NCBI RefSeq assembly: GCF_001269345.1
Contig: NZ_CXOP01000001.1
Location: forward strand, 310,001-374,000
Direction: 5' to 3'
Length of the DNA: 64,000 nucleotides
Source of the DNA: Limnohabitans sp. 2KL-27
GTDB lineage: Bacteria > Pseudomonadota > Gammaproteobacteria > Burkholderiales > Burkholderiaceae_C
Below, one piece after another: positions 46,370-59,200 of the stretch. Both the position numbers and the translations under genes were made by a program. Under the pieces are notes generated by a model that saw nothing but the letters and a program-made list of their open reading frames with translations, was not told where the DNA came from and ran no database searches. How positions within the stretch are numbered: the stretch's first letter is position 1; every line of letters begins with the position of its first letter.

Positions 46370-47530
46370 ATGTTTCTAGAACTGCGCCAACTCGACATCC
46401 AGTACCCCGGCAGCTCTACGCCTGCGGTGCAGGGGGTGAACCTTGGGCTGCGCTCGGGCGACGTTGGCGTGCTGATCGGCCCCTCGGGCTGCGGCAAAAC
46501 CACCTTGCTGCGGGCGGTGGCAGGTCTGGAGCCGGTCACAGGTGGTCAGATTTTGCTGTCCAGCCGGGTGGTCAGCGACAAAGGACACACCGAACCGGCC
46601 GAGCGCCGGCGCATTGGCATGGTGTTTCAGGACTATGCGCTGTTTCCGCACATGGATGTGGGCCGCAACGTGGGCTTTGGGCTGGCACACCTGACCTCAA
46701 CAGAACGGCAGGCCCGCGTGACCGAAGTGCTTCAACTGGTGGGGCTGGAGGGCGCAGAAAAGCGCTTCCCACACGAACTCTCGGGCGGCCAGCAGCAACG
46801 CGTGGCCTTGGCTCGGGCGCTGGCACCCCAACCCGACCTGCTGCTGCTGGACGAGCCGTTTTCCAATCTGGACATCGACCTGCGCGAGCGCCTGGCCCAC
46901 GAGGTGCGCAACATCCTCAAGGCCGCCAAGGCCACCGCGCTGCTGGTCACGCACGACCAGCTCGAAGCCTTTGCCATTGGCGACGTGATCGGCGTGATGA
47001 ACGAAGGTCAACTGCACCAGTGGGACGACGCCTACAGCCTCTACCACCGCCCGGCCACCCGATTTGTGGCGGACTTCATTGGCCACGGCGTTTTCACGCC
47101 TGCCACGCTGCGCGAGGTGGACGGACACATTCTGGTCAGCACCCCGGTGGGCGAGCTGCGCGATGTGGCTGAATGCCCCCTGCCCTGTGCTTTTGAAGGC
47201 GGCCAATGCGATGTGCTGCTGCGGGCCGACGACATCGTGCACGACGACGATGCCCCAGTGAAGGCGCAGATCATCCGCAAGGCTTTTCGGGGCTCGGAGT
47301 TTTTGTACACCTTGCGCCTGGCCAGCGGCGATCTGCTCATGGCCCACGTGCCCAGCCACCACGACCACAAGCTGGGCGAGTGGATCGGTATCCGCGCCGA
47401 GGTGGACCACGTGGTCACCTTCAACCGCGCCTGCCCGGTGAACGACCGCGAACTGTGCCAGATGCCTTGCGCCAAAGCCGAGGCCTGTGAACACACCGAC
47501 CCGCAGTACCAGCCAGTCAAGTTTGTGTGA
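46370..47530 (+). CDS. ABC transporter ATP-binding protein (FbpC/PotA-like)
   Basis: 386 residues. Walker A GPSGCGKTT, Q-loop FQDYALF, signature LSGGQQQR, Walker B LLLLDEPFSNLD and switch histidine VTHDQ are all intact. A TOBE-type C-terminal domain follows (about 260-350). The C terminus adds a cysteine-rich tail (CPVNDRELCQMPCAKAEAC) not expected in FbpC proteins. It drives uptake, probably of ferric iron, with the divergent permease. Confidence 0.9.
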   Translation: MFLELRQLDIQYPGSSTPAVQGVNLGLRSGDVGVLIGPSGCGKTTLLRAVAGLEPVTGGQILLSSRVVSDKGHTEPAERRRIGMVFQDYALFPHMDVGRNVGFGLAHLTSTERQARVTEVLQLVGLEGAEKRFPHELSGGQQQRVALARALAPQPDLLLLDEPFSNLDIDLRERLAHEVRNILKAAKATALLVTHDQLEAFAIGDVIGVMNEGQLHQWDDAYSLYHRPATRFVADFIGHGVFTPATLREVDGHILVSTPVGELRDVAECPLPCAFEGGQCDVLLRADDIVHDDDAPVKAQIIRKAFRGSEFLYTLRLASGDLLMAHVPSHHDHKLGEWIGIRAEVDHVVTFNRACPVNDRELCQMPCAKAEACEHTDPQYQPVKFV

Positions 47531-47589
47531 TCAAGAACCCGCTGGCCTTGTGCAAAGCGATGGCCCAGACCGCGAAAAGCCCTGCACCA

Positions 47590-48515
47590 TCACCGAACGC
47601 AGTAGTAATAAAGCTCGTTTGAGCGGACTTCGCTTTCAGGGCGAATGGGAGAAGGATTGGGCAAGTCTGGGGCCAGCACCATTTGCTTGGCCAAAGCCCA
47701 AACGCGCCCACCGGTTCGCACGCCCTGGTTCCAATCGCCCAGATTGGACATGAACTCGTATTCTTCGGCTGTCGGCAAGCGCGCCTGAATGCTCTGGCAA
47801 GTCCGCTCTGCGGCCGCGGCACTGCGGGTGTGACTGATCGGCACGCCCGGCGCTCCGACCAGCTCCAGTGTCTGTTGGCCCATCTTGACTTTGGAGGGGA
47901 ACTGGGTGTGCTGGAATTCTACAAACAACTGCCCGCCGATCGCACGCATGACTTGGTCGGGTCTGCCCTTGGCTTGGTAGCTGTAAGTTCGCCCCGTACT
48001 GACCTGAATGTGCAGGGTCACGACCAGATCGCCCTTGCATGTCGGCGCATAAGAGTAAGTACCCCAGGCCATGGCATTGAGTTTGCCCAACATGCTGGCA
48101 TCCAAGTAACCCTGGCGTTTTTGATCGCGCAAATCACGGGCCAATGCATAAATGGGGGCCGGATTGAAGAACGTGATGTTGCGTTGGCGTGGTTGGAGCT
48201 TGGTGTATTGGGCATCCAATGAGGCTTTCAGACTCCCCTCCAGCAGCACATCCATCCCTTTGCCTGCGCTGGCCCTCTCTCGGTTGATTTGGGTGTTCCG
48301 GTCCAGCGCGTTGAGCAATTCCACCAACTGCGCAGGGTCTGCACCCGCGTTGATCAGTTGGATCAGTTGCTGGCTCAAGTTCTTGTGATTTTCCTGAGTC
48401 GTCGTGCCGTAAGCCTCTTGATGAAGGGCACGGTTTGCCAAACCATGATGGGGCTGTAGTGGTCAGCCCAAACAGGCAAGCAGCACAAAAGCGCAATGAG
48501 TCCTGAGCGTTTCAT
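47590..48515 (-). pseudogene. Exported protein of unknown function with an apparent frameshift
   Basis: A signal peptide, MKRSGLIALLCCLPVWA, starts at 48515 with AGGATGTCGT upstream but is in a different frame from the 280-codon body that reads on from about 48449 to 47590. One extra base in the GGGG run at 48450-48453 (CCCC on the coding strand) would join them into a protein of 308 residues continuing ...DHYSPHHGLANRALHQ. The body is soluble. Its C-terminal part (ARLPTAEEYEFMS, then GGRVWALAK) weakly recalls FGE-sulfatase or C-type-lectin-like folds. It may be a genuine mutation, a sequence error or programmed slippage. Function unknown. Confidence 0.6.
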
Positions 48516-48683
48516 ACGACATCCTAGCCGAGGAAATTGAAAAATCTGTCAACAATTGTCCATCTAATGATCAATCTTGGCTGTTTCATTTCTGATGTGG
48601 ACTGCACTGCAAACATTGCCGGTTTACAAAATCGTGCACTCAGACCATGATGCACCACTTAATGAATACCAAACAACTCATTC

Positions 48684-49907
48684 ATGGCAACACTGGTCAA
48701 CACCCACAACCGGCCCACATCGGCTGCCGTCGACGACGCGCCGGTGGTGCAGTTGGTGCAGCAACTGCTGGAACAAGCGGTTGCACTGAAGGCCTCGGAT
48801 TTGCACTTTGAACCCTATGAGCACCATTACCGGGTGCGCATGCGCATCGACGGCGAGTTGCGTGAAGTGGCCGCCCCGGCCATCGCGCTGAAAGACCGGC
48901 TGGCTTCGCGCATCAAGGTGCTGTCGCGGCTGGACATCGCCGAAAAACGCCTGCCACAAGACGGCCGCATGAAGCTGCAATTGGCCAACGGTCGGGAACT
49001 GGACTTGCGCATCAGCACATTGCCCACCTTGTTTGGCGAAAAGTTGGTCGTCCGGGTGCTGGACGCCGCGCAGGCCCCATTGGATTTGACCCGCTTGGGC
49101 TACGAGCCAGAAGACCTGGCCCGATTGGTAGAAGCCATTCAACGCCCGCATGGCATGGTGCTGGTGACCGGACCAACCGGCTCGGGCAAGACCCAGTCGC
49201 TGTACGCCTGCCTGAACCGGCTCAACACCCCGGAAGTGAACATCGCCACGGTAGAAGACCCCTGCGAGATCCAGTTGCAGGGCATCAACCAGGTGAATGT
49301 TCAAGACAAGCCCGGTCTGACCTTTGCCATCGCCTTGCGGGCTTTTCTGCGGCAAGACCCAGATGTCTTGATGGTGGGCGAGGTGCGCGATCTGGAGACG
49401 GCCAACATCGCCGTTCAGGCGGCACAGACGGGCCATCTCGTGCTGTCAACCTTGCACACCAACGACGCCCCCGGCACGCTGGTGCGCCTGCGCAACATGG
49501 GCGTCGCCCCCTACAACATGGCGGCCAGCGTCAGCCTGATCACGGCGCAACGCCTGGTGCGCTGTCTGTGCGCACTGTGCAAGGCACCAGTGAAATTGCC
49601 TGCTGGAGTCTTGGTGCAAGCGGGCATGCCCAGCGCTTGGCTGAGCGCCGATAGGGTAGACGTCTGGCAGCCCGTAGGCTGTGCGCATTGCCACAAAGGG
49701 TTTTCAGGGCGCACCGGAATTTTTCAGGTCATGCCCGTGAGCGCCGACATGCAGGCCCTGATCCTGCAAGAAGCCGGCAACCAGATGTTGGCCCAGCAGG
49801 CCCAGCGCGAGGGCGTGGTCAGCCTTCGGGCAGCAGGGTTACGCAAGGTCTTGCAAGGCATCACCTCGCTGGACGAGGTGGTGGCCAACACGCGGGACGG
49901 CTCATGA
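48684..49907 (+). CDS. pilB: Type IV pilus assembly ATPase PilB, short form
   Basis: 407 residues. Walker A GPTGSGKTQS (about 163-172), the Asp box region ATVEDPCEIQ, Walker B VLMVGEVRD, the His box STLHTNDAP and the zinc tetracysteine CLCALCK / CAHCH are intact. It lacks the N-terminal MshEN-type domain of about 150 residues present in full PilB (about 570 residues). The upstream in-frame stop at 48663 shows it is not simply misstarted. It powers pilin polymerisation. First of the pilBCD-coaE-zapD-yacG operon. Confidence 0.9.
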   Translation: MATLVNTHNRPTSAAVDDAPVVQLVQQLLEQAVALKASDLHFEPYEHHYRVRMRIDGELREVAAPAIALKDRLASRIKVLSRLDIAEKRLPQDGRMKLQLANGRELDLRISTLPTLFGEKLVVRVLDAAQAPLDLTRLGYEPEDLARLVEAIQRPHGMVLVTGPTGSGKTQSLYACLNRLNTPEVNIATVEDPCEIQLQGINQVNVQDKPGLTFAIALRAFLRQDPDVLMVGEVRDLETANIAVQAAQTGHLVLSTLHTNDAPGTLVRLRNMGVAPYNMAASVSLITAQRLVRCLCALCKAPVKLPAGVLVQAGMPSAWLSADRVDVWQPVGCAHCHKGFSGRTGIFQVMPVSADMQALILQEAGNQMLAQQAQREGVVSLRAAGLRKVLQGITSLDEVVANTRDGS

Positions 49908-51100
49908 GCAAATCCCCTGTTTTCGCTTGGCAGGGACGCGATGCCCTGGGCCGCTCGGTGCAAGGGCGACTGCAGGCCCAAGGGGCCGGCTTGGCCCGCG
50001 CGCAACTGCGCCGACAAGGCGTTCAGCACGTGCGGCTGCAGCGCCTGTGGTTGGAAAGACCTGCCCGCGTGCGACCCGCCGACCTGTCGTTGATGACACG
50101 GCAACTGGCCGCTCTGCTGCGTGCGGGCGTGCCCTTGTTGCAAGCCCTGGAGATGCTCTTGCGCAGTCTGAACGCCGTGGCCCTGATGGAGGTGATGCAA
50201 ACGGTGCGCGACGATGTGGCGACTGGCATGGCTTTGCACGAAGCTTTGGCCCGACACCCGAGCCACTTTTCGGGGCTGTACACCAGCATGGTGCAAGCGG
50301 GCGAGGCCGCTGGCATTCTGGACACCATGGTGGAGCGCTTGGCGCACACGCTGGAGAAAAACGAGGCCCTGCGCTCACGCGTGCGCTCGGCCCTGATGTA
50401 CCCCAGCGTGGTCATGGCGGTGGCCATCGCGGTGCTGGTGCTGATTTTGGTTTTCGTGGTGCCGGTGTTCGAAGAGGTCTTCCAGTCCTTCGGGGCCGAT
50501 TTGCCTTGGGCCACCCAAATGGTGGTGGCACTGAGTGAAGGCCTGAGCGCAGCAGGCCCTCTGGCGGCCTTGGGTCTGTTGCTGGGTCTGTGGTTTTGGC
50601 AGCGCCCACAAAGTGCCCCAAGCAAGATCCAAGGCTTGCGCGACCGTTGGTTGCTCAAGTTGCCACTGCTCGGGCCATTGATCGGCACGGCGGTGGTCGC
50701 CCGCTGGGCGCAAACCCTGTCGGCCTTGCTGGCGGCAGGCGTGCCCCTGAGCGAGGCACTGGGTCCCGTGGCACAGGCCTGCAACCACACCGTCTATGCA
50801 CGTGTGACGGCACAGGTGCAAAGGCAAGTGGTGCAGGGCAGCCGGCTGAGTGAAGGCATGGCCCGCAGTGGCCGCTTTCCGGACATGATCGTGCAGCTGT
50901 GCGCGACAGGCGAAGAAACCGGGGCGATGGACCACTTGCTGGCGCGTGCAGGGGGTTTGATGGAAACCGAAGTCGATGACCGGCTCAACGGTTTGTCGAG
51001 TTTGCTCGAACCCTTGATCATTGTCGTGCTGGGCGGTCTGATTGGCGGTATTCTCGTGGCCATGTATTTGCCAATTTTTCGTTTGGGTCAGGTGTTCTGA
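49904..51100 (+). CDS. pilC: Type IV pilus inner membrane platform protein PilC
   Basis: 398 residues with two GspF domains, each ending in membrane helices (LRAGVPLLQALEML and LAAGVPLSEALGPV motifs), and a last helix GGLIGGILVAMYLPIF. It forms the platform on which PilB assembles the pilus. The ATG overlaps the pilB stop (ATGA), so a longer upstream frame is rejected. Confidence 0.94.
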   Translation: MSKSPVFAWQGRDALGRSVQGRLQAQGAGLARAQLRRQGVQHVRLQRLWLERPARVRPADLSLMTRQLAALLRAGVPLLQALEMLLRSLNAVALMEVMQTVRDDVATGMALHEALARHPSHFSGLYTSMVQAGEAAGILDTMVERLAHTLEKNEALRSRVRSALMYPSVVMAVAIAVLVLILVFVVPVFEEVFQSFGADLPWATQMVVALSEGLSAAGPLAALGLLLGLWFWQRPQSAPSKIQGLRDRWLLKLPLLGPLIGTAVVARWAQTLSALLAAGVPLSEALGPVAQACNHTVYARVTAQVQRQVVQGSRLSEGMARSGRFPDMIVQLCATGEETGAMDHLLARAGGLMETEVDDRLNGLSSLLEPLIIVVLGGLIGGILVAMYLPIFRLGQVF

Positions 51101-51101
51101 G

Positions 51102-51935
51102 ATGGTCGCCGATGGATTCCTGTGGGGCGCAGTGGCGCTGTTGGGCCTGGTGGTGGGCAGCTTTCTGAATGTGGTCATTCACCGCTTGCCCCGCATGCTG
51201 GAGGCGCAATGGGCAGCTGCCAGCGCCGATGCCGAATCCGCTGCAAAGGCCCCCGCAGGTCGCCCGTACAACATCGCCGTCCCCGGTTCCCATTGCCCCC
51301 AATGCGGTCATGTGCTGCGCTGGATGGAAAAAATACCCGTCCTCAGCTATCTGGGCCTCCAAGGCCGGTGCAGCCAATGCCACACCGCCATTGGCTGGCG
51401 TTATCCGGCCATCGAACTGCTGACAGCGGGCGTTTTTGTCTGGAGTTTTGCCCAGCACGGCGCCAGCTTCAGCGCCCTGGCCTGGGCAGGTTTTGCAGCC
51501 GCCTTGATCTGCCTGGCCGCCATTGACGCCGACACCACCTTGCTGCCGGACGCCATCACCCAGCCTTTGGTGTGGTCTGGTTTACTCGCGGCCAGCCTGG
51601 GGCTGAGCCATGTCGGTCTGGGCACGGCCTTGTGGGGGGCTGTGGCAGGTTATTTGTTGTTGTGGGCGGTGTTTTGGGTGTTCAAGGGCTTGACGGGCAA
51701 AGAAGGCATGGGTCAAGGCGACTTCAAACTGCTGGCCGCCTTGGGCGCCTGGCTGGGTTGGCCCGCTTTGCTGTCTCTGGTCTTGATCGCCTCGATCACG
51801 GGCGTGGTGGGCGGGTTGATCTTGCGCCTGCGCCAACGCATGTCCGAAGACGGCTATATTCCTTTTGGTCCTTTTTTGGCCTTGGCAGGTCTTTGGGTCA
51901 TGGCCTTTGGCCCCCTGCCCGGCTTGACCGTTTGA
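51102..51935 (+). CDS. pilD: Prepilin peptidase/N-methyltransferase PilD
   Basis: 277 residues with about eight membrane helices. The N-terminal domain has GSFLNVVIHRLP and four cysteines (CPQCG, CSQCH). The catalytic aspartates lie in AAIDADTTLLPD and GMGQGDFKLLAALG. It cuts and N-methylates type IV prepilins. It starts 1 base after the pilC stop. Confidence 0.95.
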   Translation: MVADGFLWGAVALLGLVVGSFLNVVIHRLPRMLEAQWAAASADAESAAKAPAGRPYNIAVPGSHCPQCGHVLRWMEKIPVLSYLGLQGRCSQCHTAIGWRYPAIELLTAGVFVWSFAQHGASFSALAWAGFAAALICLAAIDADTTLLPDAITQPLVWSGLLAASLGLSHVGLGTALWGAVAGYLLLWAVFWVFKGLTGKEGMGQGDFKLLAALGAWLGWPALLSLVLIASITGVVGGLILRLRQRMSEDGYIPFGPFLALAGLWVMAFGPLPGLTV

Positions 51936-51939
51936 CACC

Positions 51940-52557
51940 ATGAACACCTTCAGAGTTTGGCGCATTGGCTTGACGGGCGGCATCGGCAGCGGCAAAAGTA
52001 CCGTGTCCGGCATGCTGGCCGCACGGGGCGCCGCCGTGATCGATGCCGACGCGATTTCACGCAGCCTGACCGCGCCTGGCGGCCGGGCAATCGCCCCCAT
52101 TGTCCAAGCCTTTGGGCCGGACATGATCGACGCCCAGGGCGCGATGGACCGAGAGGCCATGCGCAAGACCGTTTTCCAGAATCCCGAAGCCAAAAAGCAG
52201 CTCGAAGCCATCGTCCACCCCCTGGTTGGCCAGATCACGGCTGAACAGGCCCAGGCGGCCATGCAAAGCGGTCACCGCGTGCTGGTGTTCGATGTGCCCT
52301 TGCTGGTGGAGTCAGGTGAACGCTGGCGCAAGCAGATGGACCGGGTGGTGGTGGTGGACTGCGACCCCGACACCCAGCGCCAACGGGTCATGGCCCGCAG
52401 CGGGCTGGCTGCCGAAGAGATTGACCGCATCGTGGCCCTGCAAGCGACGCGCCCACAGCGACTGGCTTGCGCCGATGTGGTGATCTTCAACCAAGGCCTG
52501 AGTCTGGTCGAATTGGAGGCCCAAGCAGCCCAAGTGGCTGCTGACTTCGGGCTATGA
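51940..52557 (+). CDS. coaE: Dephospho-CoA kinase
   Basis: 205 residues with the P-loop LTGGIGSGKST and the family motifs DADAISRS and VFDVPLLVESG. It phosphorylates dephospho-CoA in the last step of coenzyme A synthesis. It follows pilD by 4 bases, the normal Burkholderiales order. Confidence 0.96.
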   Translation: MNTFRVWRIGLTGGIGSGKSTVSGMLAARGAAVIDADAISRSLTAPGGRAIAPIVQAFGPDMIDAQGAMDREAMRKTVFQNPEAKKQLEAIVHPLVGQITAEQAQAAMQSGHRVLVFDVPLLVESGERWRKQMDRVVVVDCDPDTQRQRVMARSGLAAEEIDRIVALQATRPQRLACADVVIFNQGLSLVELEAQAAQVAADFGL

Positions 52558-52579
52558 TGTCGGCACTGGAAAAAGCCGC

Positions 52580-53335
52580 GTGATACTGTACGAATACCCT
52601 TTTAACGAACGCATCCGCACTTACCTGCGGCTGCAGCAACTGTTCAACCGCCTGGGCCAATTGATGGGTCGTACGCAGGCTTTGGACCACCATTTCGCAC
52701 TGACCACCTTGTTCGAGATCATCGAGGTGGCCTCGCGTTCTGAACTCAAATCCGATGTGCTCAAAGACCTGGAACGCCAAAAGCAGCTCTACAACGGCTA
52801 CCGTGGCAACCCGGCCATCTCGGAAAAAGCCTTGGATGGCCTGATCGCCCAGCTCGACGATCACTTTGAAGCGCTCAACCAGATCAGCGGCAAGATCGGC
52901 CAAAGCCTGAACGACAACGACTTCCTGATGGCCTTGCGCAGCCGCGCCGTGATCCCAGGCGGTACTTGCGAATTCGATTTGCCCGCCTACCATGCCTGGC
53001 AGCACCACGACGCCGCCAGCCGCGCGCAAGATCTGTCGCAATGGGTCGCGCCTTTTGGCCCTTTGGCCCAAGCCGTCAAGTTGCTGCTGCAAATGCTGCG
53101 CGAATCTGGCAGCAGCCAGAAGGTCATGGCCACAGCCGGTCAGCTGCAACAAAACCTGCCCCAAGGGCGCACTTTTCAGTTGCTGCGCCTGACATTGGAC
53201 CCGGCCATGGGCATTACCCCTGAGATCAGTTGTAACCGCTTGCTGGTGGTGATCCGCATGATGCGCCAACACCACGATGGCAAATTGGTGGCCACCACCG
53301 ATGACGTGCCCTTCGAGATGACTTTGTGCGCATGA
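52580..53335 (+). CDS. zapD: Cell division protein ZapD
   Basis: 251 residues starting (GTG) ILYEYPFNERIRTYLRL, the conserved opening of ZapD (formerly DUF1342), which cross-links FtsZ filaments at the division ring. The motif GTCEFDLPAYHAW and the C-terminal GITPEISCNRLLVVIR are typical. Gap of 22 bases after coaE. Confidence 0.95.
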   Translation: MILYEYPFNERIRTYLRLQQLFNRLGQLMGRTQALDHHFALTTLFEIIEVASRSELKSDVLKDLERQKQLYNGYRGNPAISEKALDGLIAQLDDHFEALNQISGKIGQSLNDNDFLMALRSRAVIPGGTCEFDLPAYHAWQHHDAASRAQDLSQWVAPFGPLAQAVKLLLQMLRESGSSQKVMATAGQLQQNLPQGRTFQLLRLTLDPAMGITPEISCNRLLVVIRMMRQHHDGKLVATTDDVPFEMTLCA

Positions 53336-53547
53336 GCGGCTCGAAGCAAACTCAGGAATTCGAGCCCCGCAAGGTGCGCTGCCCTGCTTGCGCAGGCACC
53401 AGCCTTTACAGCGCCCACAACCCTTATCGCCCGTTTTGCAGCGCCCGCTGCAAGGGGGTGGACTTGGGGGCCTGGGCCAGCGAAGAATTCAAACTGCCCG
53501 ACGACACCCCTCCCGACGAGCCCTTTGGCGATCCACGTTTGCAGTGA
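53332..53547 (+). CDS. yacG: DNA gyrase inhibitor YacG
   Basis: 71 residues with the treble-clef zinc site CPAC ... CSARC and the following DLGAWASEEFKLP helix, standard for YacG. It binds GyrB and limits gyrase. The ATG overlaps the zapD stop (ATGA). Confidence 0.93.
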   Translation: MSGSKQTQEFEPRKVRCPACAGTSLYSAHNPYRPFCSARCKGVDLGAWASEEFKLPDDTPPDEPFGDPRLQ

Positions 53548-53569
53548 GGGTCCCGGAACCTTTCGAGAC

Positions 53570-54052
53570 TCAGGCGTGCGTGGCCTGTGTGAACTGACGC
53601 TCTTCGGCCAACCAAGTCAACACAGGGATGGTACCCGGCAGCACAGGCACCACGGCCACAGGCAAGGTCTGCCAAGCGTGTGATTGCGCTTCGCGCATTT
53701 GCAACTCACCCTGCCAGTCCCACACCTTGCAAAAGTGCAGTCGCACCAGCGCATGGGGGTAATCGACCATCTGGGTTTTCCACACCTGCGCTTGCCCGAT
53801 GGTGATGCCCAGCTCTTCTTGCAGCTCCCGGCGCAGTGCCTGCTCAACCGACTCGCCGGCCTCGAGTTTCCCGCCCGGGAATTCCCAGTAGCCTGCATAC
53901 ACCTTGCCCTCGGGGCGCGAAGTCAGCAAAAACTGGCCATCGGCTTGCATCAGCACACCCACCGCCACATCCACCACGGCGCGCTCAGCCTGGCCTGCAG
54001 TCAGGTCTTGCCGCTCGCGCTCGCCATCGGCGACCAGCAAGTTTGCGCTCAT
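53570..54052 (-). CDS. mutT: MutT-type Nudix hydrolase
   Basis: 160 residues with the Nudix box GGKLEAGESVEQALRRELQE in full, followed by ELGI. Together with FPGGK upstream it fits MutT, which removes 8-oxo-dGTP. About 20 residues at the N terminus are extra compared with the shortest MutT. The ATG overlaps the stop of the ATPase gene upstream, so both are translated together with argJ. Confidence 0.92.
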   Translation of the reverse strand: MSANLLVADGERERQDLTAGQAERAVVDVAVGVLMQADGQFLLTSRPEGKVYAGYWEFPGGKLEAGESVEQALRRELQEELGITIGQAQVWKTQMVDYPHALVRLHFCKVWDWQGELQMREAQSHAWQTLPVAVVPVLPGTIPVLTWLAEERQFTQATHA

Positions 54053-54939
54053 GCGCGGTCCGATTGGCGGCCCATCATGTCGCGGGCAAACTGGTAAGCC
54101 ACACGGCCACTGCGCGAGCCGCGCTCCAAAGCCCAGAGCAGCGCGTCAGGGCGTGCGGCCTCGATTTGAGCGGGCGTGGCCCCCAAAGCGCTGAGCCACT
54201 GGCCTGCGATGGTCAGGTACTCGTCTTGCGAGAAGGGGTAGAAACTGATCCACAGGCCAAAGCGCTCAGACAGGGAGATTTTTTCTTCCACGCCTTCGCC
54301 CGGATGCACTTCACCATCTTCGGTGTGTTTGTAGGTGAGGTTCTCGCTCATGTACTCGGGCAGCAGGTGCCGGCGGTTGCTGGTGGCGTACACCAGCACA
54401 TTCGGGGTCGAGGCCGCCACCGTGCCGTCCAAAATGGACTTGAGCGCTTTGTAGCCCGGCTCGCCGTCTTCAAAGCTCAGGTCGTCGCAATAGACCACGA
54501 ACTTCTCGGGCCGACCCGCCACCACTTCGATGATGTCGGGCAGGTCGGTGAGGTCCTCTTTGTCCACTTCTATCAAGCGCAGACCCTTAGGCGCATAGGT
54601 GTTCAGGCAGGCCTTGATGAGCGAAGATTTCCCGGTGCCGCGTGCGCCCGTGAGCAGCACGTTGTTGGCCGGATGGCCATGCACAAACTGCTCGGTGTTG
54701 CGCTGCAGCTTTTCCTTTTGGTCGTCGATTTCCTTGAGGTCGGCCAAGGTCATGGCCGCCACGTGGCGCACCGGCTCCAGCACGCCGTGGCCCGATGAGC
54801 GCTTGCGGTAGCGCCAGGCAATGGCCTGCGTCCAGTCGGGGGCCGACAGGGGTTGGGGCAAGACCGATTCGATGCGGTCCACCAGCTGGCTGACTTTGGC
54901 CAGCAGTTGGTCCAGGGCTGAAGGAGCAGGAGAGTTCAT
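54049..54939 (-). CDS. DUF815-family AAA ATPase
   Basis: 296 residues. Walker [11 protein letters not shown] (about 95-104), Walker [11 protein letters not shown], and the segment [18 protein letters not shown] characteristic of DUF815 ATPases. The biological role of the family is poorly known. The start at 54939 overlaps the argJ stop (ATGA); a longer N-terminal frame is rejected. The order argJ-ATPase-mutT is common in Burkholderiales. Confidence 0.88.
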   Translation of the reverse strand: MNSPAPSALDQLLAKVSQLVDRIESVLPQPLSAPDWTQAIAWRYRKRSSGHGVLEPVRHVAAMTLADLKEIDDQKEKLQRNTEQFVHGHPANNVLLTGARGTGKSSLIKACLNTYAPKGLRLIEVDKEDLTDLPDIIEVVAGRPEKFVVYCDDLSFEDGEPGYKALKSILDGTVAASTPNVLVYATSNRRHLLPEYMSENLTYKHTEDGEVHPGEGVEEKISLSERFGLWISFYPFSQDEYLTIAGQWLSALGATPAQIEAARPDALLWALERGSRSGRVAYQFARDMMGRQSDRA

Positions 54940-56165
54940 GAACGGTAGTCCGCGTTGATGGTGACGTAATCGTGGCTGAGGTCGCAGGTCCACACGGTGT
55001 CGCTGGCGTTGCCGCGGCCTAGGCCCACGCGCACGGTGATCTCACTGCCTTTCATGACACGCTGACCATCTTCTTCGCGGTATTCGGCGCGGCGGCCACC
55101 CTGCGAGACTACATGCACATCGTCCAGATGCAGCTCAATCAGGCCCTGGTCCAGGTCGTCAATCCCGGCATAACCCACAGCGGCCAGAATGCGGCCGAGA
55201 TTGGGGTCGCTGGCAAAAAAAGCGGTTTTGACCAAGGGCGAATGCGCGATGGCATAGGCCACCTGACGGCATTCCTCGCCCGTGCGGCCGCCTTCAACCT
55301 GCACCGTGATGAACTTGGTCGCACCCTCCCCGTCACGCACGATGGCATGGGCCAGCTGGCGAGCCACTTGCATCAAGCCTTTCAGCAGGGCTTGGCCATC
55401 CGCGGTGTCCAGCGCGGTGATGGGCGCGTGACCGGCCTGGTGCGTGGCGATCAGCATGAAGGAGTCGTTGGTCGATGTGTCGCCGTCGATGGTGATGCGG
55501 TTAAAAGACCCATCGGCCAACTGTTTGGCCAAAGCAGGCAGCAAGGCTGGGTCGACACACGCGTCGGTGGCCACAAAGCCCAGCATGGTCGCCATATTGG
55601 GGCGAATCATGCCTGCGCCCTTGCTGATGCCAGTGATGCTGACCGTTTTGCCGCCCACTTGCACCTGCACGCTGGCGGCTTTGGGCACGGTGTCGGTGGT
55701 CATGATGCCTTCGGCCGCCGTGGCCCAGTGGTCGGCTTGCGCGTCGGCCAAGGCAGCTGGCAAGCCCGCCACGATACGGTCCACAGGCAGAGGCTCCATG
55801 ATCACGCCGGTCGAAAACGGCAGCACTTGTGCGGGGCTGCAGTGCAGCAAGTTGGCCAAGGCCTCGCAGGTTTGCCGAGCATGGGCCAGGCCCGGTGCGC
55901 CCGTGCCGGCGTTGGCGTTGCCCGTGTTGATGACCAAAGCCCGAACGGCGCTGCTTGCGGCCAGGTGCTCACGGCAGACCTGCACAGGGGCCGCGCAAAA
56001 GCGGTTGCTTGTGAACACACCCGCGACGCTGGCGCCTTCGTCCAACAAAAACACGGTGAGGTCTTTGCGGTTGGCTTTGCGCACACCCGCTTGGGCGATG
56101 CCCACGCGCACGCCCGCGATGGGGCTCAGTTGTGCAGGGTCCATTGGGGGCAAATTCACGGGCAT
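54936..56165 (-). CDS. argJ: Bifunctional ornithine acetyltransferase / N-acetylglutamate synthase
   Basis: 409 residues with the self-cleavage and nucleophile region [17 protein letters not shown] (Thr of ATML) and the oxyanion [11 protein letters not shown]. It moves the acetyl group from N-acetylornithine to glutamate in arginine synthesis. The start at 56165 has AAGG placed 6-7 bases upstream; an ATG two codons earlier would sit on the ribosome site. Confidence 0.95.
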   Translation of the reverse strand: MPVNLPPMDPAQLSPIAGVRVGIAQAGVRKANRKDLTVFLLDEGASVAGVFTSNRFCAAPVQVCREHLAASSAVRALVINTGNANAGTGAPGLAHARQTCEALANLLHCSPAQVLPFSTGVIMEPLPVDRIVAGLPAALADAQADHWATAAEGIMTTDTVPKAASVQVQVGGKTVSITGISKGAGMIRPNMATMLGFVATDACVDPALLPALAKQLADGSFNRITIDGDTSTNDSFMLIATHQAGHAPITALDTADGQALLKGLMQVARQLAHAIVRDGEGATKFITVQVEGGRTGEECRQVAYAIAHSPLVKTAFFASDPNLGRILAAVGYAGIDDLDQGLIELHLDDVHVVSQGGRRAEYREEDGQRVMKGSEITVRVGLGRGNASDTVWTCDLSHDYVTINADYRS

Positions 56166-56248
56166 AAACATCCTTCAGGAAAACACAGGGTATTTCAGTG
56201 GGCTCACAGACAAAACGGGCCGAAGCCCGTTTTGTTGATGCGCTGCCA

Positions 56249-58996
<2,748 letters not shown>

Positions 58997-59200
58997 GTCT
59001 ACAAGATCCACCTTCAGCCCAAGGCTGAGAAACAGACCGTCTATCCTGTCTAGTAAAAGGGTTCAAAACAAACCAGGCCTGCGGGTTTCACCCCCATGCC
59101 CCCGGCTGGCCCCCACGGAGGTCAGCGCAACCCGATGATTTTAGCCTCTGGCCAAGCCCGTTTTCCGCATTCCGAACCCAGCCTTGCCGGCTGCCGGATA

